A stretch of 64,000 nucleotides of DNA from Caballeronia fortuita (GTDB lineage Bacteria > Pseudomonadota > Gammaproteobacteria > Burkholderiales > Burkholderiaceae): the NCBI RefSeq assembly GCF_001544835.2, contig NZ_FCNX02000002.1, positions 434,001-498,000 on the forward strand, written 5' to 3'. The position numbers and the translations under genes are program-made. This document shows positions 8,955 to 17,314 of this stretch, piece after piece. Each line of letters begins with the position of its first letter. Position 1 is the stretch's first letter. The notes below the pieces were generated by a model, which was not told the origin of the DNA, made no database searches, and saw nothing but the letters and a program-made list of their open reading frames with translations.

Positions 8955-9092
8955 ATGAACGATCGCATCGATAGCCGGGAAGTCCACCCGTCGAATAAAG
9001 GGCTGTTGCTGGTGTTCTGGGCGTATGTGCTGATTCCGCTGGCGTGGGGCGTGACGAACACGCTGACGCAGGCGGTCAAGCTGTTCCAGTAA
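8955..9092 (+). CDS. Small membrane protein, probable MFS (OFA) transporter small subunit
   Basis: 45 residues: a short polar N-terminus, one membrane segment (KGLLLVFWAYVLIPLAWGV, about 16-34) and a short tail ending VKLFQ. A ribosome site (GAGGAG) lies about 9 bases before the ATG. Similar microproteins are annotated as small subunits next to OFA-family carriers, so the pairing with the gene ending at 8933 is significant. Too short for routine gene callers. Confidence 0.8.
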   Translation: MNDRIDSREVHPSNKGLLLVFWAYVLIPLAWGVTNTLTQAVKLFQ

Positions 9093-9218
9093 TGCCGTCG
9101 ATGATGTAGCCGCGCGCCGGAGCCGATTGCTTCGATTGATTCGATTGATTCGATCGGCTTGCGGCGCGCGTTTCAGTTACAGCTTGCGTGAGCTTCCCGC
9201 AAGCGGCATGCGATGTTC

Positions 9219-9338
9219 TCAGTGCCCGCGATCCTCCACGCGGTTCAAGCTGCGGCGCGCGAGCGCGCTCATGAAGAGCGTGCCGCACACGAGTGCTGCC
9301 ACATAAACGCCTGCCATCATCCAGTCGAGTTCACTCAT
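9219..9338 (-). CDS. Small single-pass membrane protein, unknown function
   Basis: 39 residues beginning MSELDWMMAGVYVAALVCGT: one hydrophobic helix (about 7-26), then a basic stretch ALARRSLNRVEDRGH that would lie in the cytoplasm. A strong ribosome site, AAGGAG, is 7 bases before the ATG. It is convergent with the OFA carrier pair. I do not recognise the family. Confidence 0.6.
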   Translation of the reverse strand: MSELDWMMAGVYVAALVCGTLFMSALARRSLNRVEDRGH

Positions 9339-9629
9339 GGTCGTTCTCCTTCGAATTGATCCGCGGCCGGGGCGCCGCGGGGGTGATTCACGCGATTGCA
9401 ACTACGTTCTGGCCTGATTTACGGCACGCGCGCGCAAAGGTTTAGCGCGACGGAATGAACGACGTTGGCATCGCGTTGAAGGACGAAGCGCGAACGGGCA
9501 TTCGATTTATTCGCACCCGGCATGCAAAGCGCCGCGATCCGGGCACGGCGGCGTGCGCCGGCGTATCGTTCCATTAGCGCCCGCGCGCATAGACGACATT
9601 CCCCACAGACAAAAGATCGGTCCACGACA

Positions 9630-9935
9630 ATGAACACGTCACGTCGCAGCTTCATGGTTGTCAGTATCGGCATCGGCTCCGCGCTATGGCTCACGCGAGC
9701 CCGCGCCGATGCGCCGCATCTGAGCGAATCGGACCCGGCGGCGGTCGCCGTCGGCTATAAGGAAGACGCCGCGACAGTGGACAAAGCGAAATATCCAACC
9801 TTCGCGGCGGGACAGACTTGCGGCAACTGCTCGCTGTATCAGGGCAAGGAAAGCGACGCCTGGGGCGGCTGCACGCTCTTCAACGGCAAACTCGTGGCCG
9901 GCAAGGGATGGTGCGCATCCTGGACGAACATGTGA
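9630..9935 (+). CDS. High-potential iron-sulfur protein (HiPIP)
   Basis: 101 residues with a twin-arginine signal (TSRRSFMVVSIGIGS) ending near ARADAPH. The mature domain carries the four cluster cysteines in the HiPIP spacing: CGNC, then GGC about 15 residues on, and GKGWCASW near the C-terminus. It holds a [4Fe-4S]3+/2+ cluster and is a periplasmic one-electron carrier. The start at 9630 is chosen because it begins the Tat signal. The electron donor and acceptor are not evident from the neighbours. Confidence 0.93.
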   Translation: MNTSRRSFMVVSIGIGSALWLTRARADAPHLSESDPAAVAVGYKEDAATVDKAKYPTFAAGQTCGNCSLYQGKESDAWGGCTLFNGKLVAGKGWCASWTNM

Positions 9936-9942
9936 TGCGCTT

Positions 9943-10422
9943 CTAACGCACCGAATAGCCGACGAAGCGCCAGACCTTGTCCGCGTCGAGAATGAAAGTC
10001 ACCATCTCGCGCGACGACTGGCTCACCTGATTGAACTGCGTATCGAAGAGGATGTTGATGTATGCGCCAGCGGGCATGTTGCCGGTGCCGTCGTAGTGAT
10101 AGTGCTTTGCGCCCATTGGCATGCGCAGGCCCGGCGCGCCGAGCGGCGCACGGTCGCGTGTGACCTTCTTCATGAAGTCATCGCGCGAGATGATCTGTTT
10201 CGCGATGGGCGAGGCCTGATCCCACACTTCGCCCGCCTTGCCCTGATCGATCATGCGGATGACGACCGATGCGACTTGCGCGATGTCGCGATCCTGTTTG
10301 TCGAGCGCGGCCTGTTGCTCTTTGGTGAGCGACTGGGCCGCGGGTTGAACCTGTGCCTGGCACGCGATGCCCGTCGAGACGAGCACGAGCGTGGCTAGCG
10401 AGAGTGTGATGCCTGCTTTCAT
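9943..10422 (-). CDS. DUF4019 family secreted protein
   Basis: 159 residues with an N-terminal signal peptide (MKAGITLSLATLVLVSTGIA, cleavage likely near CQAQVQ). The mature part has RMIDQGKAGEVWDQASPIAKQ, REMVTFILDADKVWRFVGYSVR and the middle YINILFDTQF, characteristic of DUF4019. Function unknown; probably periplasmic. A Cys at about 21 could be a lipoprotein site but the preceding residues fit poorly. The upstream in-frame codon at 10476 would spoil the signal peptide. Confidence 0.8.
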   Translation of the reverse strand: MKAGITLSLATLVLVSTGIACQAQVQPAAQSLTKEQQAALDKQDRDIAQVASVVIRMIDQGKAGEVWDQASPIAKQIISRDDFMKKVTRDRAPLGAPGLRMPMGAKHYHYDGTGNMPAGAYINILFDTQFNQVSQSSREMVTFILDADKVWRFVGYSVR

Positions 10423-10594
10423 GTTGCGGACGACGTTAGTTTCTACGACGCAAATTGTATCGCCGCCGCCGTCCATGACGGTAAGAAATACTTAGTTTCA
10501 GAATTTGTCACGAAATGGCGCGTTTTCCGATCACGCACACGTCTTGCTGCTTCGATTACAAACATCGGCTCCAACCCTCGCGCCGAGGCACGAC

Positions 10595-11467
10595 ATGCGA
10601 CTCGTCGACTGGAACATCCAATGGGGACGCGGCGTGGATGGCCGCGTCGATCTCGCGCGCATCGTCGCAGAAGCGAAAGCGCTTCACGACTTCGATATCC
10701 TCTGCCTGCAGGAAGTGACGCGCGGTTTCCACGAAAGCGAACAAGCCGGCGGACTCGCGGGCCGCCCCGGCGCCGATCAGTTCGCAGAACTCGAAGCGCT
10801 CGTTCCCGGCGCGACCGTCATCGACGGAATCGGCTCCGATCTTCCGCCGGCGGGCGCTGGCATCGCGCGCCGCCAGTTCGGCAACGCGATCGTGAGCCGC
10901 CTGCCCGTGCGCCAGGTGTTGCGCCATTCGCTGCCGTGGCCCGCCGATCCCGCCAGGCCGTCGATGCTGCGCATCGCGCTCGAAGCCGTCGTCGAGACCG
11001 ACGTCGGGCCGTTGCGCATCATCAGCACGCATCTCGAGTTCTATTCGGAGAAGCAGCGCCTCGCGCAGGTCGCGCGTCTGCGTGAGCTGCACGCCGAAGC
11101 GTGCGCGCACGAGCGCCAGCCCGCGAAGGCTGAAAGTCGGGCAAGCCCTTTCGCCGATACCGCGCGCCCCGCGTCCGCGATCATTTGCGGCGACTTCAAC
11201 AGCGCGTTTGATGCATCGGCGTATCGTGCGATGCTCGAACCCATCGCCGATGCGCCCTCGTTCGCCGATGCCTGGACCTGCGCGCATCCCGGCGAGCCGC
11301 GCGCCGCGACCGTCGGCCTGTACGATCACGCTCAATGGCCCGATGGCCCGTTCGCGTGTGACTTCATTTTCGTCACCGAAGACCTGAAGCCGCGCATCGC
11401 CGGATGCGAAGTGGACCAGTCGAGCCGCTCATCGGATCATCAGCCGATGTGGCTCGAACTGCGTTGA
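10595..11467 (+). CDS. Endonuclease/exonuclease/phosphatase (EEP) family hydrolase
   Basis: 290 residues with the EEP metal and catalytic motifs in order: DWNIQWGRG (N-terminal Asn), CLQEVTRG (metal-binding Glu), STHLEFYSE, CGDFNSAFD (Asp/Asn pair) and SSDHQPMWLEL (C-terminal Asp-His). Such proteins cleave phosphodiesters in nucleic acids or lipids. No signal peptide is present from the chosen start, which has GAGG 7 bases upstream; longer in-frame starts add no conserved sequence. Convergent with the DUF2817 gene. Confidence 0.87.
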   Translation: MRLVDWNIQWGRGVDGRVDLARIVAEAKALHDFDILCLQEVTRGFHESEQAGGLAGRPGADQFAELEALVPGATVIDGIGSDLPPAGAGIARRQFGNAIVSRLPVRQVLRHSLPWPADPARPSMLRIALEAVVETDVGPLRIISTHLEFYSEKQRLAQVARLRELHAEACAHERQPAKAESRASPFADTARPASAIICGDFNSAFDASAYRAMLEPIADAPSFADAWTCAHPGEPRAATVGLYDHAQWPDGPFACDFIFVTEDLKPRIAGCEVDQSSRSSDHQPMWLELR

Positions 11468-11471
11468 CGAG

Positions 11472-12539
11472 TCAATAGCCTTCTTCGCGCGACAGCCCGT
11501 ACAGCGCCTGCAACACCGCAACGCGCGCCTGCCCGACGATCATGCCGCGCCAGATATCGTCGTCGATATAAAACGCCGCGCGAATCTGGCGGCGAATGTC
11601 CGCTTTCAACGCGTCGGGCGCGTCCGGATGATGACGCACCCAGACATCGGCGCGCAGCATGTCGAGCATATCGGTGAGCGGCACCGTACCGTACTCGATC
11701 GCAATCGATGCGATCGCCGCATGCCCGCACGTCTGCCGCAACGTATCGAGTAAAGGTCCGGCGACGTCCGCCGCGATCGACGTGCCATCGGACGGACTCG
11801 TCACGTCCGCGCCCCACCAGCGCCGCGCGCGCGCCACATCGCCGACGCAGATCTTCGCACCGAAGCCGCTCGGCCCGAGGCCCGTATGAAAATCGATCCA
11901 GCCGATCGCGCTGCACGCCTCGCCGTATTGCGCGAGCAGTTCGCGCATCGTGCGCGTGCTCCACGCCGTCTGCGCGCCGCCGTAGAACATGCCGCGTTCG
12001 TGCGTGTACTGCCCTGTCGTCACGGCCTGCTGATAAGCCCATTGACCATGCGTGTCGATATACGCGCGAATCGCCGCGACATTCGCTTCGCCGGGCGGCC
12101 AGGTCGCGGGAATCAGCAGATCGTGCAGTTCCGCATAGCCCGCGTTCTGCGGCAACGCGCCGTCGAAATTCACACTGTTGCGATTCAGATCGACGTTGCC
12201 TTCCGTCGTGCGGCTGAGGTACGAGAAGCCGTACGGATTGATCGCGTGAACGAGCAGCATCGCGACGCCGAGCTTGTCCATCAACGCGGGCAACACGTCG
12301 TCGCGCAGCAACGCGATCTGCGCGCCCGAGCCGCAAAAGCCTTCGATGCCATGCGTCGCGGACGTCAGCACGAGAAGACGCTTTGCATCGGCGGGACCGA
12401 TACGCACGACATCCGCCGCGAGCGTTTCGCCTTCGAGACCCGCGATGCCGTCGAGCACGCGCGTATCGACGGCGAGCTCGCATGCGGCGGCCGTATCGAG
12501 AAAACGCTGGCGCGCTTCGCGGTAGGTCGATGAAAACAT
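11472..12539 (-). CDS. DUF2817 family putative zinc carboxypeptidase/deacylase (M14-like)
   Basis: 355 residues. The M14-type zinc site is visible: SATHGIEGFCGSGAQ supplies the first His and Glu (about 60-74), followed by NPYGFSYLSRTTEGNVDLNRN, and IDFHTGLGPSGFG gives the second His (about 206). DUF2817 proteins are grouped with carboxypeptidase-fold hydrolases such as the aspartoacylase/succinylglutamate group. GAGGAGG lies just before the ATG and only 10 bp separate it from the amidohydrolase gene, so the two are co-translated. Confidence 0.85.
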   Translation of the reverse strand: MFSSTYREARQRFLDTAAACELAVDTRVLDGIAGLEGETLAADVVRIGPADAKRLLVLTSATHGIEGFCGSGAQIALLRDDVLPALMDKLGVAMLLVHAINPYGFSYLSRTTEGNVDLNRNSVNFDGALPQNAGYAELHDLLIPATWPPGEANVAAIRAYIDTHGQWAYQQAVTTGQYTHERGMFYGGAQTAWSTRTMRELLAQYGEACSAIGWIDFHTGLGPSGFGAKICVGDVARARRWWGADVTSPSDGTSIAADVAGPLLDTLRQTCGHAAIASIAIEYGTVPLTDMLDMLRADVWVRHHPDAPDALKADIRRQIRAAFYIDDDIWRGMIVGQARVAVLQALYGLSREEGY

Positions 12540-12549
12540 GTCCGCCTCC

Positions 12550-13743
12550 TCAGGCGCGCGCGAGAAATTTTTCGACGAGCCGCACCCAGTAGGTCGAGCC
12601 GAGCGTGAGCACGTCGTCGTTGAAGTCGTAGCTGCTGTTGTGCAGCATGCACGGCCCGATGCCGTGGCCATGATCGCGATGTTCTCCGCGTCCGTTGCCG
12701 ATATACGCGTAGCAGCCGGGGCGTTCCATCAGCATGTACGAGAAGTCCTCCGCGCCCATGGTCGGATCGACGTTCGTGTTCACTTTGTCCGTGCCCGCGA
12801 CATCGCGCATCACGCCGAGCGCGAAGTGCGTTTCGCTTTCCGTGTTCACGGTCGGCGGATAGTTGCGCACGAATCTGACTTCGGCCTTGCATCGATATGC
12901 GGCCGCCGTCGCCGCGACGATCTCCTTCATGCGCGTCTCGATCAGATCGAGCACGTCAACGGAGAACGTGCGCACGGTCCCGGCGAGCGTCGCGGTTGTC
13001 GGAATCGCGTTGACGGCATGTCCCGCCTGCATGCGCGTGATCGAGAGCACGGCGGCATCGATCGGCCGCTTGTTGCGCGTCACGATGCTCTGCAAGCCCG
13101 TGCCGATCTGCAGCGCGGTGAACACGGGATCGACGCCATCGTGCGGAATCGCGGCATGCGCGCCCACGCCTTCGATGCGAATCTCGAACTCGTTGCTCGA
13201 TGCCTGCGTCGCCCCGACACGCGCGCCGAACTCGCCCGCCGGCATGCCCGGCCAGTTGTGCAGCGCAAACACGGCATCGACGGGAAAGCGCTCGAAAAGG
13301 CCGTCTTCGATCATCGCTTTCGCACCGCCGCCGCCTTCCTCGGCAGGCTGAAAGATGAAGACGACGGTGCCGTCGAAATGACGATGTTTGGCGAGATATT
13401 GCGCCGCGCCAAGCAGCATCGCGGTGTGTCCGTCGTGACCGCACGCGTGCATCTTGTTCTCGTGACGCGACGCATGCGCGAACGTGTTCGACTCGGGGAT
13501 CGGCAGCGCGTCCATGTCGGCACGCAGACCGATCGCGCGCGTGCCCGCGCCTTTCTTCAACACGCCGACGACGCCCGTCTTGCCGAGCCCGCGCGTCACT
13601 TCGATATCCCAGCCCTCGAGCTTTTGCGCCACGAGCTCAGCGGTGCGCGCTTCTTCGTAGCAGAGTTCGGGATGCGCGTGGATGTCGCGGCGAATGGCCT
13701 GAATCTCGTCGCGCGACTGTGCAATCTCGGCAATGATCGGCAT
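12550..13743 (-). CDS. M20 family amidohydrolase (N-acyl-amino-acid / hippurate hydrolase type)
   Basis: 397 residues. The dinuclear metal site residues are in MHACGHDGHTAM (about 102-113), QPAEEGGGGA (about 135-144, with the catalytic Glu) and PTMGAEDFSYM; the dimerisation/lid domain has GAHAAIPHDGVDPV. The family removes acyl groups from amino acids or peptides in the cytoplasm. It lies between a LysR gene and DUF2817, with an MHS transporter across the divergent promoter, so a role in using an imported N-acyl compound is likely. Confidence 0.92.
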   Translation of the reverse strand: MPIIAEIAQSRDEIQAIRRDIHAHPELCYEEARTAELVAQKLEGWDIEVTRGLGKTGVVGVLKKGAGTRAIGLRADMDALPIPESNTFAHASRHENKMHACGHDGHTAMLLGAAQYLAKHRHFDGTVVFIFQPAEEGGGGAKAMIEDGLFERFPVDAVFALHNWPGMPAGEFGARVGATQASSNEFEIRIEGVGAHAAIPHDGVDPVFTALQIGTGLQSIVTRNKRPIDAAVLSITRMQAGHAVNAIPTTATLAGTVRTFSVDVLDLIETRMKEIVAATAAAYRCKAEVRFVRNYPPTVNTESETHFALGVMRDVAGTDKVNTNVDPTMGAEDFSYMLMERPGCYAYIGNGRGEHRDHGHGIGPCMLHNSSYDFNDDVLTLGSTYWVRLVEKFLARA

Positions 13744-13838
13744 GCTTTCCTCGTGTGCTGTTGAATGATCGAAACATTGTCGATGGCCGCAATTCACAGC
13801 GATAGCTGATATTTCTTGTCCGTGACTTAAGCAAAGCT

Positions 13839-14735
13839 TTAGCTTTGATCCGGCGCGATCGCGCCGTGCGAACGTATGCGTATGCGTTCCTGCACGATGC
13901 TCATCACCGCGTGACGATCATGGATTCTGCGCTCCAGCATGCCGACCACGCGGCGCGGCGTGTTCTTCGCGAGCGCGATCACATGCAAGGCGGGATCGCT
14001 CGCCCACGAACCGTATTCGAGCAGCGGCACCACGGAAACGCCCGCGTCCTGCCGCACGAGTTCGACGATCACTTCGAGCGAATTGAGTTCGAGAAACTCA
14101 TTTACAACGAGCCTGTTGTGCTTCAGCGCGCGCTCGATCAGCGCGCCCGTGCGTTGCGCGCGATCGAATCGCAGGAACGGGCGCTTCGCAAGCATCTCGG
14201 CGGCACTCGCGGCGGCGCTGGCAGGCGTGCCTATCGCGACGAGCGGCTCCGAGTAGAGCGGCGTCCAGTTGAGGCTCGCCGGCGTCTTGCCCGCCATTTC
14301 GACGATCACCGCCGCATCGATCTCGCCCGCCTCGACCTGTGGCGCGAGCGCGAGCGCCTTGCCGGTGAAAAGCCGCACATCGAGCCGCGGATACTGACCT
14401 TTCAGTTCGGTGACGACGGAGGCGAGCGCGCCCATCGCAGAATCGACCGCGCCGATGGACACCGATCCGGCGATCTCGTCGTCGAGACCGGTGAGGCGCA
14501 TGCTGTCGTAGAGCGCGACGATGCGCTCCGCCTGCGGCAACACCTGCTTGCCGATGCTCGTCAGCCGGTTGGTGCGGCCCACGCGATCGAAGAGCGGACG
14601 CTTCAGATCGTCTTCCAGCGATTGCATCTGCATGCTCACGGCGGCTTGCGTGAGCGCGACTTTCTCGGCGGCGGCGGCGAACGAGCCGTACCGCGCGACG
14701 GCGATAAACGTGCGCAAAAAACGGATATTGCTCAT
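13839..14735 (-). CDS. LysR-family transcriptional regulator
   Basis: 298 residues. The N-terminal helix-turn-helix is FAAAAEKVALTQAAVSMQMQ and is followed by the usual linker; the C-terminal periplasmic-binding-like domain has GSVSIGAVDSAMGAL and EAGEIDAAVIVEM. It is divergent from the MHS transporter and directly upstream of the M20 amidohydrolase, so it probably controls both as one catabolic unit. Confidence 0.92.
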   Translation of the reverse strand: MSNIRFLRTFIAVARYGSFAAAAEKVALTQAAVSMQMQSLEDDLKRPLFDRVGRTNRLTSIGKQVLPQAERIVALYDSMRLTGLDDEIAGSVSIGAVDSAMGALASVVTELKGQYPRLDVRLFTGKALALAPQVEAGEIDAAVIVEMAGKTPASLNWTPLYSEPLVAIGTPASAAASAAEMLAKRPFLRFDRAQRTGALIERALKHNRLVVNEFLELNSLEVIVELVRQDAGVSVVPLLEYGSWASDPALHVIALAKNTPRRVVGMLERRIHDRHAVMSIVQERIRIRSHGAIAPDQS

Positions 14736-14755
14736 CGTGCGTGCGGGTTATCCCC

Positions 14756-14767
14756 GATCGTTCGATC
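14756..14767. promoter_or_regulatory. Candidate operator in LysR/MHS divergent region
   Basis: Inverted repeat GATCG-TT-CGATC lies 21 bp upstream of the LysR start, beside an AT-rich tract (about 14785-14815) that could hold the promoters. Symmetry and position only. Confidence 0.3.
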
Positions 14768-14873
14768 AGGTTTGCTTGAGTGTCAGTTCAAAAATTCTAT
14801 ATTTTCTTATTTCAACTCGGCGTAATGTTTGCGTGTTGCAGCGGTCAACGAAAAATCCCACGGAGTCCATTCG

Positions 14874-16190
14874 ATGAGCACCGTACTACCTGCAGCGCAC
14901 GCGGCCGATCAGGACGCCGCATCGAACCTGTCCGGCCGACGAGCGATTGTCGTATCGACCATCGGCAACGCGCTCGAATGGTTCGACTTCATGGTCTACG
15001 GCTTCTTCGCCGTCATCATCGCCAAGCTGTACTTTCCCGCAACAAATCCCACGATCTCACTGCTCGCAACCTGGGCGACCTTCGGCGTCGGCTTCCTGAC
15101 GCGGCCGCTCGGCGGCATCGTGCTCGGCGCGGTCGCGGATCGCGTCGGCCGCAAATCTGCGCTCACGCTCACCATTTCGCTGATGGCGGTCGGCATCGCG
15201 ATCATCGCGTTCGCGCCGACCTATGCGGCCATCGGCATCGCCGCGCCCTTGCTGATGCTGCTCGGCCGGCTGATTCAAGGCTTCTCGGCGGGCGGCGAAG
15301 TCGGCTGCGCGACGGCGTTTCTCGTCGAATACGCGCCCGCCAACAAGCGCGGCTATTTCGGCAGCTTCCAGATGGTCGCGCAGGCCGCGGCGAGTCTCGC
15401 GGGTTCGTTCTTCGGCGCGGTGCTCACGCGCACGCTGAGCCCGGAACATCTGAATAGCTGGGGCTGGCGCGTGCCGTTCGTGATCGGCCTGCTGATCGTG
15501 CCGGTCGGTCTCTATCTGCGCTCGAAGCTCGATGAATCGCCGGTATTCGTCGAGAAGGCGCAGAAGAACGAACTGACCACGCGCCCGATCCGCGATACCG
15601 CCACGAAGCACTGGATGCCCGTGCTCGCGGGCTTCGGCCTTACGGTGTTCGGCACCATCGGCACGTATATCTTCCTGCTTTATCTGCCGACGCACGCAAC
15701 GCGCGTGCTGCACATGGCGCTCACCGACGGCCTCATCAGCTCGACGATCGGCGCGCTCGTGTATCTCGTCTGCTGTCCGGTGTTCGGCCGGCTGTCGGAC
15801 CGCATCGGCCGCAAGAAGCTGATGGCGACCGCGCTCGCGCTGTCGCTCGTCACCGCGTATCCGATCTTCGCCGTGCTCACCGCGCATCCCAGCCTGCCGA
15901 TGCTGATCGTCTGCCAGGCGCTTTTGATGACCTATCTGGGCATCTTCCAGGGCTGCTATCCCGCGTTCATTTCGGAACTGCTGCCTTCCAGCGTGCGCTC
16001 GACGGGCATCTCGGTGAGCTACAACGTCGCGGTGATGATCTTCGGCGGCTTCGCGCCGGCCATCGTCCAATGGCTGACGATGACCACGGGCGATCCGCTC
16101 TCGATCTGCTACTACGTGATTTTCGGCAGCGCCGTTGCGCTCCTGACGATCTTGCCGCTGCGCGACCGCTACAGCGACGCCTTGCGGTAA
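14874..16190 (+). CDS. MHS-family (metabolite:H+ symporter) MFS transporter
   Basis: 438 residues with about twelve membrane segments. The start of helix 1 is GNALEWFDFMVYGFFAV, the MHS/ProP/citrate-transporter signature, and DRVGRKSALTLTISLMAVG and DRIGRKKLMATALALS are the two loop 2-3/8-9 MFS motifs. The residues EVGCATAFLVEYAP are also typical. It imports an organic acid or zwitterion with a proton. Divergent from LysR and the amidohydrolase/DUF2817 pair, it probably brings in their substrate. Confidence 0.92.
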   Translation: MSTVLPAAHAADQDAASNLSGRRAIVVSTIGNALEWFDFMVYGFFAVIIAKLYFPATNPTISLLATWATFGVGFLTRPLGGIVLGAVADRVGRKSALTLTISLMAVGIAIIAFAPTYAAIGIAAPLLMLLGRLIQGFSAGGEVGCATAFLVEYAPANKRGYFGSFQMVAQAAASLAGSFFGAVLTRTLSPEHLNSWGWRVPFVIGLLIVPVGLYLRSKLDESPVFVEKAQKNELTTRPIRDTATKHWMPVLAGFGLTVFGTIGTYIFLLYLPTHATRVLHMALTDGLISSTIGALVYLVCCPVFGRLSDRIGRKKLMATALALSLVTAYPIFAVLTAHPSLPMLIVCQALLMTYLGIFQGCYPAFISELLPSSVRSTGISVSYNVAVMIFGGFAPAIVQWLTMTTGDPLSICYYVIFGSAVALLTILPLRDRYSDALR

Positions 16191-16309
16191 GTTCGATGCA
16201 TGGTGTCCGCAAACGAAGGACAATGGGCGGCCGCACGGAAGACTGCACGCTTAAGTCTGATTTAAGGAAGCGCGCTTACGCTAAAGTCTGACCGACCCAC
16301 CCTCCTTCC

Positions 16310-16334
16310 GGCCGCGCAAGCGGCCATTTTTTTT
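16310..16334 (+). terminator. Rho-independent terminator
   Basis: Perfect stem GGCCGC-GCAA-GCGGCC followed by A and eight T residues. It lies 120 bp after the MHS transporter and just before a 35-codon reading frame, so it most likely ends the transporter transcript. Confidence 0.85.
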
Positions 16335-16348
16335 GCCGGAGCCGCGCG

Positions 16349-16456
16349 ATGCAGATGGTTTCCCGCATGATTCTGATCCTCATGGCCCTCGTCATCTTCA
16401 CCACGGTCGGCGTGTTTCTTCTCTCGCTCGTCGCGCGCGCCGTGTTCGCGCACTGA
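16349..16456 (+). CDS. Possible 35-residue single-pass membrane protein
   Basis: MQMVSRMILILMALVIFTTV and onward form one hydrophobic helix followed by a short tail SLVARAVFAH. GCCGGAG lies 8-10 bases before the ATG. It begins 15 bp after a strong terminator, so it would need its own promoter, and none is obvious. Plausible microprotein, but it could be a chance frame. Confidence 0.4.
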   Translation: MQMVSRMILILMALVIFTTVGVFLLSLVARAVFAH

Positions 16457-16746
16457 AGCAATCCGGCGCGCGGGCATGCTTCCTGCGCCGCAGCATCGGA
16501 TGATCGCGCCAGCTTTCGATCGGGAAAGTTTCGCGGCGGATGCCTATACTGGCTGAGTGTCGTCTTTCGCCGCATCGTCGTCGCGCCAAGTTCCTGCGCA
16601 TTGCCGCGCAGACTCCTGTGTCGCGGCCCTTCCTCCGCGCCATCGGCGCCCGACACGCTTGCCCGCATCTTCGCCTCTCTCACGCTTGGCCGATTCATCG
16701 CCGCACTCGCGCGGCAGCTTGCTGCGCAATTCCAGGAGATTGCCCG

Positions 16747-17304
16747 ATGCCACAACGTCCCATCCCCCAATCGAAAATTACGCACGCCGATACACCGAAC
16801 GAAACACGGCGCGCGAAGACGGACGACGCGACCATCACGTTCGCGATGACCGTCAACGGCCGCAACGAAACGCTCTCGCTCGATCCGCGCACGACCTTGC
16901 TCGATGCATTGCGCGAACATCTTCATCTGACCGGCACGAAAAAAGGCTGCGATCACGGGCAATGCGGCGCATGCACCGTTCATGTGAACGGACGCCGCGT
17001 GAACTCTTGTCTCTCACTCGCCGCGGCCTGCGATGGCGACACCATCACGACGATCGAAGGCATCGGCGAAGTCGAGGCGCTGCATCCGCTGCAGGCCGCG
17101 TTCGTCGAATGCGACGGCTATCAGTGCGGCTACTGCACGGCCGGTCAGTTGATGTCGGCGGTCGCGCTGCTCGACGAGCCCATCGGCCCGAGCGACGACG
17201 ACGTGCGCGAAGCGATGAGCGGCAATCTGTGCCGCTGCGGCGCGTATCAGAACATCGTCGAGGCGATCCAGTCGGTGCGGGCGACGAAGCCCTCGTCGAA
17301 ATAA
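16747..17304 (+). CDS. paoA: Molybdenum aldehyde oxidoreductase, 2x[2Fe-2S] small subunit (PaoA/YagT-like)
   Basis: 185 residues. The plant-type cluster is bound by GCDHGQCGACTVHVNGRRV plus a later Cys (about 77-100), and the second cluster by GYQCGYCTAGQLMS and NLCRCGAYQNI (about 120-165), as in all xanthine-oxidase-family small subunits. AGGAG precedes the ATG. Unlike E. coli PaoA, no twin-arginine signal is visible at the N-terminus, and the in-frame extension upstream has no hydrophobic segment, so the enzyme may be cytoplasmic. First of three genes in an operon. Confidence 0.9.
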   Translation: MPQRPIPQSKITHADTPNETRRAKTDDATITFAMTVNGRNETLSLDPRTTLLDALREHLHLTGTKKGCDHGQCGACTVHVNGRRVNSCLSLAAACDGDTITTIEGIGEVEALHPLQAAFVECDGYQCGYCTAGQLMSAVALLDEPIGPSDDDVREAMSGNLCRCGAYQNIVEAIQSVRATKPSSK

Positions 17305-17314
17305 GGAGCGCGAC

